Source: Pocillopora verrucosa (lineage: Eukaryota > Cnidaria > Anthozoa > Scleractinia > Pocilloporidae). Taken from it: a DNA stretch of 64,000 nucleotides. The DNA lies in the NCBI RefSeq assembly GCF_036669915.1, contig NC_089324.1, positions 17,323,631 to 17,387,630 on the forward strand. The letters are read 5' to 3'. This document shows positions 13,327-23,752 of this stretch, one piece after another. How positions within the stretch are numbered: position 1 is the stretch's first letter; every line of letters starts with the position of its first letter. A program made the position numbers and the translations under genes. The notes below the pieces were generated by a model that worked only from the letters and a program-made list of their open reading frames with translations, searched no databases and was not told where the DNA came from.

Positions 13327-13700
13327 TCAAAATTGGTGGTCGAAAATATTCGATTCGCTAGGGCTAGTCGCCAAGACTTCGGCACCATCGGGTTTTTCCG
13401 AAGGAACATTGATTTCCGACGATACGGCTCGTAGTGATTCGGAAAAACTCGTTCCGTCTATTTGTTGAAGTTCAATATGTTCTTTTGTAGACTTGAATCC
13501 CGGGAGTTTCAAGTAGCCAAGACTGTGGGCTTTCTTATGTGACTTTGTCGTCTGCGATGCAGACTGGTCTGAGGAAGAACCCCCTTTACTTGAATCATTT
13601 CCTTCGGCGTCAACTCCTTCGTTTCCTTTCAGAACTACAGCACCATCGCACTTTGTTACGCTCAATCCACTAGTTGACAGAGCCAAAATATTTCCAATCA
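13327..13700 (-). other. Probable alternative last exon of the hyccin gene
   Basis: A minus-strand open frame of about 124 codons follows a good acceptor (CTTTGTTTTAG ending at 13701) and ends with a stop at 13327. No ATG opens it; the apparent first codon is GTG, so it must be spliced to something upstream. An internal donor (CACCAG/GTATAT) in hyccin exon 10, after position 15963, leaves phase 1, which is the phase this exon needs. The join would read MEAPVIGNILAL. The resulting 466-residue protein would be closer in length to vertebrate hyccin (about 520) than the 390-residue form. The tail is Ser- and Lys-rich and contains SHKKAHSLGYLKLPGFKS. Alternatively it is the end of a separate gene whose other exons I could not find. 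Confidence 0.5.
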
Positions 13701-14817
13701 CTAAAACAAAGAAACAGTAGAGATAACTGATTTAACAAAAGATGGACAGTTTTAAATCTTACCCCGAGTAACACATAGCCACTTCTGTTTGGGGCACTAT
13801 AGATATAAGCCAAATAGTAAGTAAATTGTAAGGCGTTGAAAACTAGAGTGCTGGCAGTCTGTCTTTTTCAAGATAAAGAGTAACTTTTCGTGAGAAAAGG
13901 TTCGATCCGGCCCATTCCTGTTCAAATGCCTAGGCCCTCAGGAGAACCTAATAGCAAAAAAATTGCAAAGCTCACCAATCATTCACAGGTCAAGTTCAGG
14001 AAGGAAAGGTTTCCACTTTTAACTTATTAATTATTGAAGAGATTAAAGCTTTGGTCATTTAAAGATTTAAAACTACTCTTGACAAGCTAATTCTGAAGAC
14101 CACAGTGAACGTTGGGGTTATGAATTTTCGAGAATTCAACTTACATTCTTCAGGAACTTTCCAATTACCTTTCAAATTTCAGACATGTTTTCATTCTGAG
14201 TAACACTTTCTATTGCAAGGGGAAATTTTGAAAGAACAAGGAAATGGATGAAAGTACAAATCCAGCGACCGCTAACCATATCACTTCTTATGACTACACT
14301 AGTTGCCACCATTAACTTTGCTTATTAACTTGCACCTGATTGGTTTAAAATGAGCGCCTTACCTCGGATTGGCGGAGAAAACTACACTTCCTACCTCCTA
14401 CGTTGCACGTAGTCTACACAAGCTTAATTCCTAGGGTAGGCTTCTTTATCGAGTTTTGTTCCTTTAAGCTTTCTGAGGCACAACTTTCAGCGCTTAATAT
14501 AATAAAGCCAGCTTAAAGCCTTTCACTCTTTGCATTTATTTTATCAGATAAATATTACTCTGACATGTAACATTGATTCAATACAGACAGGTTGCATATT
14601 TCATTAATTTATTTGCATAACAGAGAATAACAGGACGCTTTACACAAAGCATTGACACATTCTAAAGACAACTCACATTGACAGCGATTTTAAGTCTAGG
14701 TTTCATTCACCCTGAGAAGAGAGGCAATAGCTACAATTAACAGTTTATTAGAATGACATTTATCTTGGCTTTTTCATAATTAACAATTAGATTACAAGCT
14801 TGAGATGTAAGATCACT

Positions 14818-14941
14818 GATAGTGTCTGAGTCACTGCGAACCTACCCCTCCCCTAACCCAAAAAAAACAGTCAATTGATAACAAGTTAGGGTTAATGCTG
14901 ACTTAGGGGAGGGGTAGGTGAGCAGTTGGTCAGATACTGAC
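14818..14941. repeat. Imperfect inverted repeat (hairpin)
   Basis: CCTACCCCTCCCCTAA at 14841-14856 is the exact reverse complement of 14903-14918. The arms continue imperfectly outward (GTGTCTGAGTCACTG against the reverse of CAGTTGGTCAGATACTGAC). The loop is about 46 bp. It could be a small MITE-like element in the alternative hyccin intron. Confidence 0.75.
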
Positions 14942-15619
14942 TTAAATCCAAGATTTCTGTCATGACATAGTCAATAACAGCAACCTCTAAATCAACTGTC
15001 ATGCATAGAAACCAAGGGGGCATAATTTTTTTGTTTTTGGTATAAATCTACTAGTAGTTGAAAATTTTGCAACAAGGCAAGCTCCTGTTTTTATTTTGTT
15101 TTGTAAGACTACTTGCTTTACTTGCTGTCTATCAAGGAATAGGTAGGGAGAAGCATAACCAATCAGATTGCAGCATTTGTGTAATAAGACACCATTAGAT
15201 TTAAACAAATACAAAGTAAATTAAAATTAATGCCAGATTCTATAACATTTACCCTTCACCGCATGTATCTACATATGATGATATTAAGAAACTAATAGCA
15301 CCTATTTTCAGCAGCTTTCTATAAAGCTTAATCATTATTGCTCAAAGCATTTAAAATCTAAATTGCATGGATACCAGAGTTCAACCTCACTAGATACCAC
15401 AAAAATAAACTAATTTTTCATTGTACTTTATATTTATTTATAAATATATATTTGCCCCTACCATTCTCACACTGCATTACAAACACATTTTATTTGCAAA
15501 AATCACATATAAATGCTAACTTGTTTAAATTATTAAATATTATTATCACTGAATTGCAGTTTATCAGATTTATTTGAAGCAGTTACCATTGACTTGTGCA
15601 CTTAATCAAAATAAATATT

Positions 15620-15625
15620 TTTATT
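15620..15625 (-). terminator. Candidate polyadenylation signal for hyccin
   Basis: TTTATT on the plus strand reads AATAAA on the minus strand, about 190 nt beyond the hyccin stop codon at 15817. The region is very AT-rich, so chance matches are likely. Confidence 0.35.
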
Positions 15626-15816
15626 TTATCGTTAAGTTTCAACCTTGAATTGAAACACAAATACCTCAAAACTGTATCATCAGATATAGGTACCAAAAAA
15701 ATATACATCGCCTTGGCAATTTAACACTTAGACTGTGTTTCACGAGAACATATTTCATTTTAAAGGAAAAGAATGGCCTATTTAAACTATTTGTACTAGG
15801 CTAAATAACCACTTAA

Positions 15817-18800
15817 TCAAAGCCAAGTGTTAAGATACTTGACACTGGAATTATCAACTGAATCAACAGTATCAGTATACACATCACTTATGTTATCACC
15901 CTCATCACCACCAATAGTTTCCAGACAAGACTCATAAGATTCCCCATCAGAGCAATATATACCTGGTGCCTCCATTATAGAGCTACTGACTGATGGTACA
16001 GTCTTACTACTGATAGCTTGGGTGTCCTGTGTGTCTGTCAGGTACATCTCCAACCCTAGGGGACCATCACTGGGAAGGCCTCCTGTTTGTTCCAATGAAT
16101 GTTTGATGGCATTAGTGAGCTAAAAACAAGTAAATACAAAAACAGAGAGAGAAAATACTTATTTGATGTAAGGGTTGATGAAGATTAATGAATTTTCAGG
16201 TACAAAAAAGGTCAGAGTATAATGCATGCACAAAATTGCAGAAATTCCAGATATAAAAAATCCTTACCATATGAGCTGGGGCAAACAAGCTGTGAGCAGC
16301 ACGCCAGTGAAGATCTTCAAGAGCTTTGGTGGCCAGAGTTCTTTGGCCATTGTACCTGTACATTACATCATTAAAACTATTGATATGCATTGAGAAATGT
16401 TCACACATAAGCATTTCCAGATCTTTGACAGCCCAAAAGAGTACAAGGTATTAATTGCCTATGCATAGCATGATAAAATTATATAAGTGTAGGGATTCAA
16501 ATTCTTGCAAGGTTTAAATTTATTTTTAAAAATCAGTTTTTTTATTATTATTTCCCTTTACCTTAATGCTGGAATTAACCATAGCACCACCATTTAAAAA
16601 TACAGTTCTTCATGTACATTTTGACATAATTATATTTATACACCCTAGCATCAGTATGCATATTCTCCATACTGTTCTCTATACATTTCCCAAGGTGCTA
16701 ATTAGGAGAATTTGTTTAACAATCAAGAGCTTCTTTAGTTGGTGATAATTTCCTTTACTCTCATGACCTTAATGTGTGGTTCAGGAGTGATATTGTCAGG
16801 AGATATTGAATGCTAGTCACATAACTTACATCAGGAAATAAACCCCATAAATCATCTCTTGAATTAGCTCTGTGCTAAGTGATATCCTAGGATGGTTCAC
16901 CAGTGTTGTTAATTCTTCATTTGAGAACTCTGACGCCAATTCCTCCTTCCCACGCTGACAGAGTTTGTAAAAGCCACATTTAGCCAGCCTTGATAACATA
17001 TAGTAAATGAAAAAATAAATGTCAACTCTTTGAAAAATTTGACTTTTATTAAAAGTAGAATCAAATTAAAGCACAGGTCTGGTAACATTATAGATGTTCT
17101 CAAAACCTTTCCTTTTGCTAAAATTAGTAACACACCAAGTGTATTTAATTTAACAATAGTTGTGCTAATTACAGTGATTCTTCACTAAGTTAATACATTT
17201 CTGTTGCTTACATTAAAAACACTCACTCTATTTACATCCCAATACCAACACTATACACAGTGGTATCACCAGTTAAACAGCTTATATTTTAAAACTGGTG
17301 TCTCTTCTTTTTTTTTTCTGTTTTGTTTTGTTTTGTTTTTTCTTTTGTAATTAAATAAATTTAAAAATAAAAATTAAAAAACAATTATAATAATAAAAAG
17401 TTTATTAACAAAGAGATTCCACGTGGCCCTGCATCTATTCAATACTAGATCACAGATGACGTCAAAATTTGGCAAGAACAACAAAGTGGCAGAAGAAGCA
17501 CAGCTCAGTGTGTCATTGATGTTCTTCCCACATTTTGACCTCTCCTGCAATCTATTACTGTACAGACCCACAGCAACATGGAATCTATTTGCCTTATACA
17601 ATTATAAAAAGCAAACAAATTTTAATGGTGACATCAACAATACATTTGTGCTCCTCTTGGAACCAATCAAATGTGTGCATAGTCCAGCTCATAATATATT
17701 ATCTAGTAGATACTACACTCCATGGTTGACTAATTCAAGCAAAAATGTCTGCAAAAGGTAAAAGGTTCACACCTTATTGTTTTCTTAACATATTTTCAAA
17801 TTTAAGACAGGGTTGAAGATAGTTAAAATCATTCTTCTCCAAGTAACCTTACTTCCAGACAAATCAATTTTTAAAACAAAGGAAACAATGTACCTCAATG
17901 CCATGATACAAAAGTTGCAATGAGAGGCATCTGACAAGTAGACGATGTTTGCGTTATACTGATGAAGAATCACACTCAATATAGAAAGCCTGAAAAGGTA
18001 GGAATTCATTAGAGATGTACAAAAGATAACTAGCACTTATAATGAAGGGCAATCCAGCCGCACATTGTTGCCACATCTTTTCATGGCATTGGTAATGAGT
18101 ATACTGCAGCGATTGAAAATACTTGAACAGCAATCTGCTGTGTGCCTCTTTAACCCTCCTAGCAATATCACTCCTGGATCACATATTCATGTCATGAGAA
18201 TAAAGGAAATGATCACTAACTTAAGAAGCTCTTGATTGTTAAAGAAATTCTCCTTGTCAGCACCATAGGATCTCTTTAGAGAGCAGTATGGAGAATATGC
18301 ATACTGATGTCTAAGTGTAAAGGATTAATGCCCATTGCAGACTACAAAATATTAAATTTGAATGAGCATACTGTCTTTACATGTAAACCATGTCAGACTC
18401 TACCTTTGTCATAAGATTTTTCCCAGAGAAAAATAAAAACAACAATAAAAACAATCATAACACTAACCTATGTGTAGCAGTGATTTTGTTTTGAGGTTTT
18501 CCTGGACCTGGTAACATCACAATTGTCTCACTCTGTTCATGTCGGCTCAGAGCTGTTTCAGTCAGTATTGAAGATGTTGTAAAACTCTGCTGGGGCTTGA
18601 AAAAAAACTTGAATAAGTGAACAACTGAGGCACTTAAGTTAAGTCTTACCATTAAAGTATGAAACTGTTAATATAAGTTTCAACTTGTAATTCAGTGTTC
18701 TTAAGATGTATCAAAGTCAAAATCAAAATTAAGTCAAGTATCTATTTAATCCTTTCACTCCCAAAAGAGACCAATAACTTATTTCTCCCTACAACATCAA

Positions 18801-20230
18801 TACACTTTCAAGCAGAAAGGTAATGAGATAACAACTTCTGATCAAACTGTACCTCATGGTAAATTGAAGGCCTCGAAAGTGATGGCAGTCTGAACTTCTT
18901 AACATTCTGCTCTCCATTATCATTCACAACTTCCTGTAGTTGTCATAATTCAGGGGAAAGGACCATTAGATGTATAAAATAGTTATAATTTTGCTAAAAA
19001 ATAATAGATAGACAACAAGTTTTAAAGTTTTTTTTTAAGTGTTTATTTCTGATTTTAATAAACTAGTATCATCAGCTGATGAAGGAAAATCAATAGCATT
19101 TTCATTGTACTTACATCATTATAGATAGCCAACAGCAGAACTTCTAGACTGCCATAGGCCTAAGATGAAACACAAACAAGAACAATTACTATTTTCAAAT
19201 AACTTGCTGCTACCATGAACTAAGCATATTGTTCAATCCTAACAAACTGATTTACACACTTTCATCAATAAGCTTTTTCTCAGCAGTAAGTGAATTTGAT
19301 TAACAATCAAGAGTTTCTTTAGTTAATGATCATTTCTTATATTCTTGTAACCTCATTGTTTGATTCAGTGGTGATGCTGTGGGGAGAAATCAGAAGCTGG
19401 TAACCTCTAAGAGGTAACAGGTACAAAGGGGGCCTTTTACTAAAAAAATATATTCTCATGATCTAATAGTTCAGGGTATAAACACATGCACCTGATCTAA
19501 CAAGAGAGTTACTATCATAAACCATTTATTGAATAAATGTATTCAAACCCTCATGTAAATTATTGTACTGCACCTGATGATCTCTTCTTGTTGTGGCAGA
19601 TAGATAATTCCAAATCAACACAGGAACAAACTGAAGAACAAACAGTTTTCCAGTTTTTCCCCTTTGATTATACAACTCGAATAGACCTTTATAAACTGAA
19701 TCTGTCAGCTGGAAAAAAAAATTATTTTGTGATTATCAGCCCGAGAGTAGAAGTGTAATATGCAAGGAAAGTGACACTGCCCTTTTACTCCTTTCCAGTC
19801 TCCACTCACCTCATGTGTATACTGGTTGGGTAAGCTCTGAAATATTCCATTCACAAAGTCTTTATTACTCTTCAACTGTTGAAATCTTTTTGGCGATTCT
19901 GATTTGGAGAAAGACTGAAGCAAAACAGATATATACATGAGTTGTCGTAGTAACAGCTGTTTAACAAAAAATATATAAATAATTTTAGAACAATAACCAC
20001 CGTGCAGGAGCTGACACAATTTCATGAATATCCAATAAAACGATAACTATTTCAAAAAACGGAACAAGCAATCAGCCATTTTAGTGTCTTCCTTGAAAAG
20101 GAATCTTTGAAGAGACCTTGAACTCGGAGACCATATCACTCAAGTTGCTATTCTCATAAGTCTTAGTATATTACGGTAAATATTAATATGTACTCACATC
20201 TAAAACTTCTTTAATCGACTCCAGATCCAT
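15817..20230 (-). CDS. HYCC1: Hyccin (FAM126), PI4KA-complex subunit
   Basis: Ten coding exons on the minus strand: 20230-20198, 19914-19810, 19708-19574, 19159-19115, 18933-18853, 18595-18468, 17989-17894, 16988-16830, 16355-16268 and 16119-15817. Every junction has GT/AG and matching phase; the sum is 390 residues. Hyccin-family landmarks occur in order: SLPNQYTHE, LQFVPVLIWNYLS, GSLEVLLLAIYN, LPSLSRPSIYHE, LTETALSRHEQS, ELIQEMIYGVYF, NGQRTLATKALEDLHWRAA and LTNAIKHSLE. In animals hyccin helps TTC7 and EFR3 hold phosphatidylinositol 4-kinase A at the plasma membrane. The conserved helical domain is complete. The short tail here (about 80 residues, acidic, ending in NTWL) may be replaced by the exon at 13700-13327. 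The start ATG (MDLESIKEVLD) is the only one upstream of the first donor. Confidence 0.92.
16641..16823 (+). repeat. Interspersed repeat family 1
   Basis: A near-complete copy in the hyccin intron between exons 8 and 9, opposite to the gene. It starts CACCCTAGCATCAGTATGC and ends at TGCTAGTCAC, next to the exon 8 donor. Confidence 0.7.
18155..18330 (-). repeat. Interspersed repeat family 1, reversed
   Basis: In the hyccin intron between exons 6 and 7. The reverse complement carries the family motifs TATGCATATTCTCCATACTG, AGGAGAATTTCTTTAAC and AATCAAGAGCTTCTTAAG. Confidence 0.7.
19262..19425 (+). repeat. Interspersed repeat family 1, 3' part
   Basis: In the hyccin intron between exons 3 and 4. 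It matches the second half of the family (AACAATCAAGAGTTTC, GATCATTTCTTATATTC, GGGGAGAAATCAG). The 5' part is diverged. Confidence 0.5.
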
Positions 20231-20560
20231 TAAAGAAGATTACTCTGTTCTGAAGGACAACTGTTGTCTGCAGCAGGTTACAAATTTACTGTTTGCTTAG
20301 AGACTTGAACAGGAAAGCTTTCCCCAATCTTGGTTTTCAGCTCAGAACGACGAATAAAATACACCTGACACATCATATGAATATTTTCCATATAATCAAG
20401 TTAAATTCTTGCAGATCGTCTTAAATGACGATAAGGAAATTCCTGAAAGTAAGGGCCTAACCACAACTCAACGCCGCCATTTGTAGAAAGCAGCACAACA
20501 GAGAAGCACTGGGCAGTAGAATCTTTCCCATTCTCTCGCGACCGGAAAGAACAGTTCAAC
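20231..20560. promoter_or_regulatory. Divergent promoter region of hyccin and MRPL10
   Basis: The start codons of hyccin (minus, 20230) and MRPL10 (plus, 20561) are 330 bp apart and face away from each other. The right half is more GC-rich than the surroundings (CTCGCGACCGG near 20536). No TATA box is evident at a useful spacing. A shared bidirectional promoter is inferred from layout alone. Confidence 0.6.
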
Positions 20561-21681
20561 ATGGCGGCCGCAATGCTCGGAAACAGAACTAATTCTGTTC
20601 TTTTGCCCTTCTTGGATTCGATTACAAAGTTGAAATTCATTCGCAACCACTCCAATATGGCTTTACGTTGCAAATCTGGGAGAAATAAGTTATATAAAGT
20701 CAAGGTGTGTCAAAATATAATGTTTCAATATGGTTCTCTACATCACATGTGTTAGAATGTCTCTTGGCCTTGAGTAATGTGTTCCTAGATACTCATTGAT
20801 AAAGCTACTTTTTATCTAAGAGGACTGTTACCAAGCCTTTTTCTTTTTTTTCCATTAAATCAGCCATCAAAAATCCCCATTATCATTTTTTTGTTCGACG
20901 TCCTTTAAAGGATTCGAAATCTGTGAATTCCCTATATCCATATAACACTGTACTCAAGTTTATTAATTCTTGTTGATAAAGAGTTAAAATAATTGAAGAG
21001 GGTGGATCTTGGCTAATATTAAGCTCAGCTTAACCATCAATGCTCTTTACACCTTGTGATCAGTATCCAGATTCTCCATACTCTTTTCAATGCAATTTCT
21101 TTGGTACTGACAATGAGAATATATACATGTACAGGCAAAATACAAATGTTGTTATGTTTTGTTCACAGCCAAACATCAGAAAACTCATGAAAGCAGATGA
21201 AATCAGACATGTGTTTGAAACAAATAACATGGTGATTGTTTGCCAGTTCAGTGACATGAATACAGCTGAATGGGAAGATTTACGATACACCCTCCGCAAG
21301 GATGAAATTGGGGTGAAGATGTTCCCTAACAAAATTACATGCAAGGCATTGGAAAATACCAAATACAGGGAGATACTCCCTCTGTTTCTGGCAGCAACAG
21401 TTGTCACTTATTCCAGAGAAGCCAAAGTGAAGACATTACTCACAGAACTCAAGAAACAGCCAAAAATGGGGATATTGGGTGGTAAAGTTGATGAGAAGCT
21501 TCTTTCAAGGAAAGGCGTTGTGGATTATGCTAAGTTACCACCCTTAACTGAACAATATGGCCAGTTATTGCAGATGGTGACAGAACATTCAAGAAGACTC
21601 ACAACACTCCTTGAACAGAACCAGATGAACCTTATTGCAAATTTGACGCAATATGTTGACAAGGATGAAGTGAAGAGCTGA
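20561..21681 (+). CDS. MRPL10: Mitochondrial ribosomal protein L10 (uL10m)
   Basis: Two exons, 20561-20704 (48 codons, ends KLYKVK/GTGTGT) and 21169-21681, joined in phase 0, give 218 residues. Exon 1 is a basic, hydroxylated leader typical of a mitochondrial targeting sequence. Exon 2 holds the L10 domain. It resembles vertebrate MRPL10 in MVIVCQFSDMNTAEWEDLR, LRKDEIGVKMFPNK, ALENTKYREILPLF, LLGGKVDE-like spacing (ILGGKVDEKLLSRKGVVDY) and LPPLTEQYGQLL. L10 forms the base of the ribosomal stalk in the large mitochondrial subunit, where it carries L7/L12 copies. The initiating ATG is the first of two close ATGs (MAAAM). Length agrees with the family (about 260 in human, which has a longer tail). 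The 3' UTR probably reaches the AATAAA at 22187. Confidence 0.93.
21036..21112 (+). repeat. Interspersed repeat family 1, 5' part
   Basis: In the MRPL10 intron. It holds GATCAGTATCCAGATTCTCC, CATACTCTTTTCAATGC and GGTACTGACAATGAGAAT, a diverged copy of the family start. Confidence 0.5.
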
Positions 21682-23501
21682 AATCCCCCCCCCCCCCCAC
21701 CTTTAGCTGTGTAAATTTAACTTGCAGTGAATGTTCTTGGTATCTTTCAGTTCACTGGCTGTTTCTCAGAGTAGGTTTTCATAACTGTACTACAAGCCTG
21801 ATATTTGTTTGTCAATAATGTCACCCGACTGAGTTATTGTAAAGAGAGGCAGGAAAATTGAGAAAAACTGAACCAAAATCATTATGTTTGTTCTTAACTG
21901 TTTCCAGTATGATGATGATTTTTGGTACATACTGAATTATCTTGCCTTTTCCATAAATTTGATTTGACTGGACAGGAGTATGAAAACAAAGCATGCATAT
22001 ACATGCATCTCAAAGACCAATATGAAAACCAAGACAAAGTCAAGACCTCTCAAAATACTGGTAGTGAACTTTTCTCTTTTGCTCTCCAGTCTTGCCAGTA
22101 TGGAGTGCTTGAAGAAAACAGAATGAAGGATATTGGTTTTAAGTATCTGCATGCAGCTACAATATGTAAGACTCATAATAACTGAAAATAAAATTCATTA
22201 TTTACTCACGTGGTATTCCAGTAATTCTATACAAATTTGATAAATTAGTGCCCTGAACAGTGACAAATAACACCCTTTGTGAAATGAACTGATCATTCTC
22301 ATATGCATACACAGCCTTCAAATGGTGAAACAGTAACCTTAAAAGAAGTTTTCATCTTAATCCACTAGCCCTTTAATTCTAAAGATCTCATCTCTAATTC
22401 TCCTCATTCTCTGACAATTCTTTTGATGTTAAAGGGTTAAGTTTCTAAGGAAACTGTGGTGCTGCATTGGTGGGAGAGTGTAACAGAGTAATTACGTGTT
22501 ATCAACAAGTTAATAATGTAAATTGGCCACTGTAAAGAGTTTAAAAGCTAACATTTCTGGCATTAGCCCTTAGTCATTTGCTCAGACAAAGGGCCAACTC
22601 TCAAAACATCAGCTTTGAAACTTTTTACAGTGGCCTACTTATGTTAATTCTTATGATGTCAGTTTGGAGAATTTGGTATTGGATCAACTAATAACCCCCC
22701 TCAATTGATATTTTTCTTTATTCTCAAGTTTTCGAACAGGGGTGTTGCATGATCAGCCTAAGAACAGTTGCCAAGTAGACTGATCACCTGTCTTCTTGCT
22801 CGTGAATTCATATTTTAGGGAAAAAAATTTTATCTTGGTCACAAATGGGAGGTAAAGGGTTAAATTTTTACAGACATCTGTTGTAAAATTTCAGGAGTAT
22901 TATTATTCCATTAAACAATGATTTTTCATCACTGCAAAGGAAATCAAGAGATCTTCACATGTGATTTACTAGTATTATTATGCCCTTTATATCCCTACAA
23001 GAACTGACAAGGAATGAACAATGTGCCACAATGAAGAGCATGACTTCTGGGAGCAACTTAACAAAGGCAATACAATGAAAATTCCCTAACTTAATGGTCC
23101 AACAACAACAATGACCATAAATTCGAGCTGCATTCAGTGTTCTGGATGCACACAATCCAATTTCTGTTTATTTCTGTTCCGAACACGGCTTGAAAAAATA
23201 ATTACATTGAAATCAGAGATCATTTTCATACAATGCAAATCAGCTGACGAACACCTCAGATTATTTTAAAGGCAATTTACATCTTAATACTTTTTCATGT
23301 CACGCACAACAGACCGGCAAGCATCAAGTAGAAGCGTTACAAACAGCAGGAGTAATTAACAGAAAAAGTTCACGATCCAACTTGCCATTAAAATCACAGA
23401 GAATTCTTCCACTGGTTTGAAATCAAACAATTACAAATATTGCTGTCACTTTCCCAAGTTCCTTTGTACAAAAGTGTGTCTCAATGCATCCATAAAAATA
23501 G
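21682..23501. other. Convergent intergenic region between MRPL10 and NDUFB3
   Basis: Contains the MRPL10 3' UTR with a poly-C tract just after the stop, the AATAAA at 22187-22192 and family-2 repeat copies (about 22373-22440 and 22641-22862). The open frame at 21922-22185 lies in the presumed UTR and has no recognisable protein. Nothing else is supported. Confidence 0.6.
22187..22192 (+). terminator. Candidate polyadenylation signal for MRPL10
   Basis: AATAAA about 505 nt after the MRPL10 stop codon, followed by AT-rich sequence. It is the first canonical signal downstream of the stop that I found. Confidence 0.45.
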
Positions 23502-23507
23502 TTTATT
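23502..23507 (-). terminator. Candidate polyadenylation signal for NDUFB3
   Basis: TTTATT on the plus strand (AATAAA on the minus strand), about 50 nt after the NDUFB3 stop codon. Position and form suit a short 3' UTR. Confidence 0.55.
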
Positions 23508-23557
23508 CCCTCAGAGTTACGAAAATGTATTTTCAGGCGGTAAATAATCCATTCTGG

Positions 23558-23752
23558 TTAATGATGTCCCCCGTGATCATCAGGTTTTTCAAGTAACTTC
23601 TCAATTCCGATGGCGATCACAAACGCTCCCACACCCCACCAAAATCCAGGGAGAAACTTGCGAATGTTTGCGTGCTTGTTTATGGACGGATGGTATCTCC
23701 AGGCCTCAAATCGCTCCCAAGGATCTTTCCGGACATTTCTTGCAGAGGGCAT
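23558..23752 (-). CDS. NDUFB3: NADH dehydrogenase 1 beta subcomplex subunit 3 (complex I B12)
   Basis: A single-exon frame of 64 residues. DPWERFEAWRYHP matches the conserved DPWGRNEAWRY core of NDUFB3. It is followed by one hydrophobic segment (about residues 34-52, FLPGFWWGVGAFVIAIGIE) and an Asp/His-rich end (DDHGGHH), as in the family. NDUFB3 is an accessory, single-pass subunit of the membrane arm of mitochondrial complex I. The protein is shorter than the human one (98 residues) because it lacks most of the His-rich N-terminus. An in-frame stop (TGA) lies just upstream of the ATG, so no longer start is available without an upstream exon. Confidence 0.88.
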   Translation of the reverse strand: MPSARNVRKDPWERFEAWRYHPSINKHANIRKFLPGFWWGVGAFVIAIGIEKLLEKPDDHGGHH

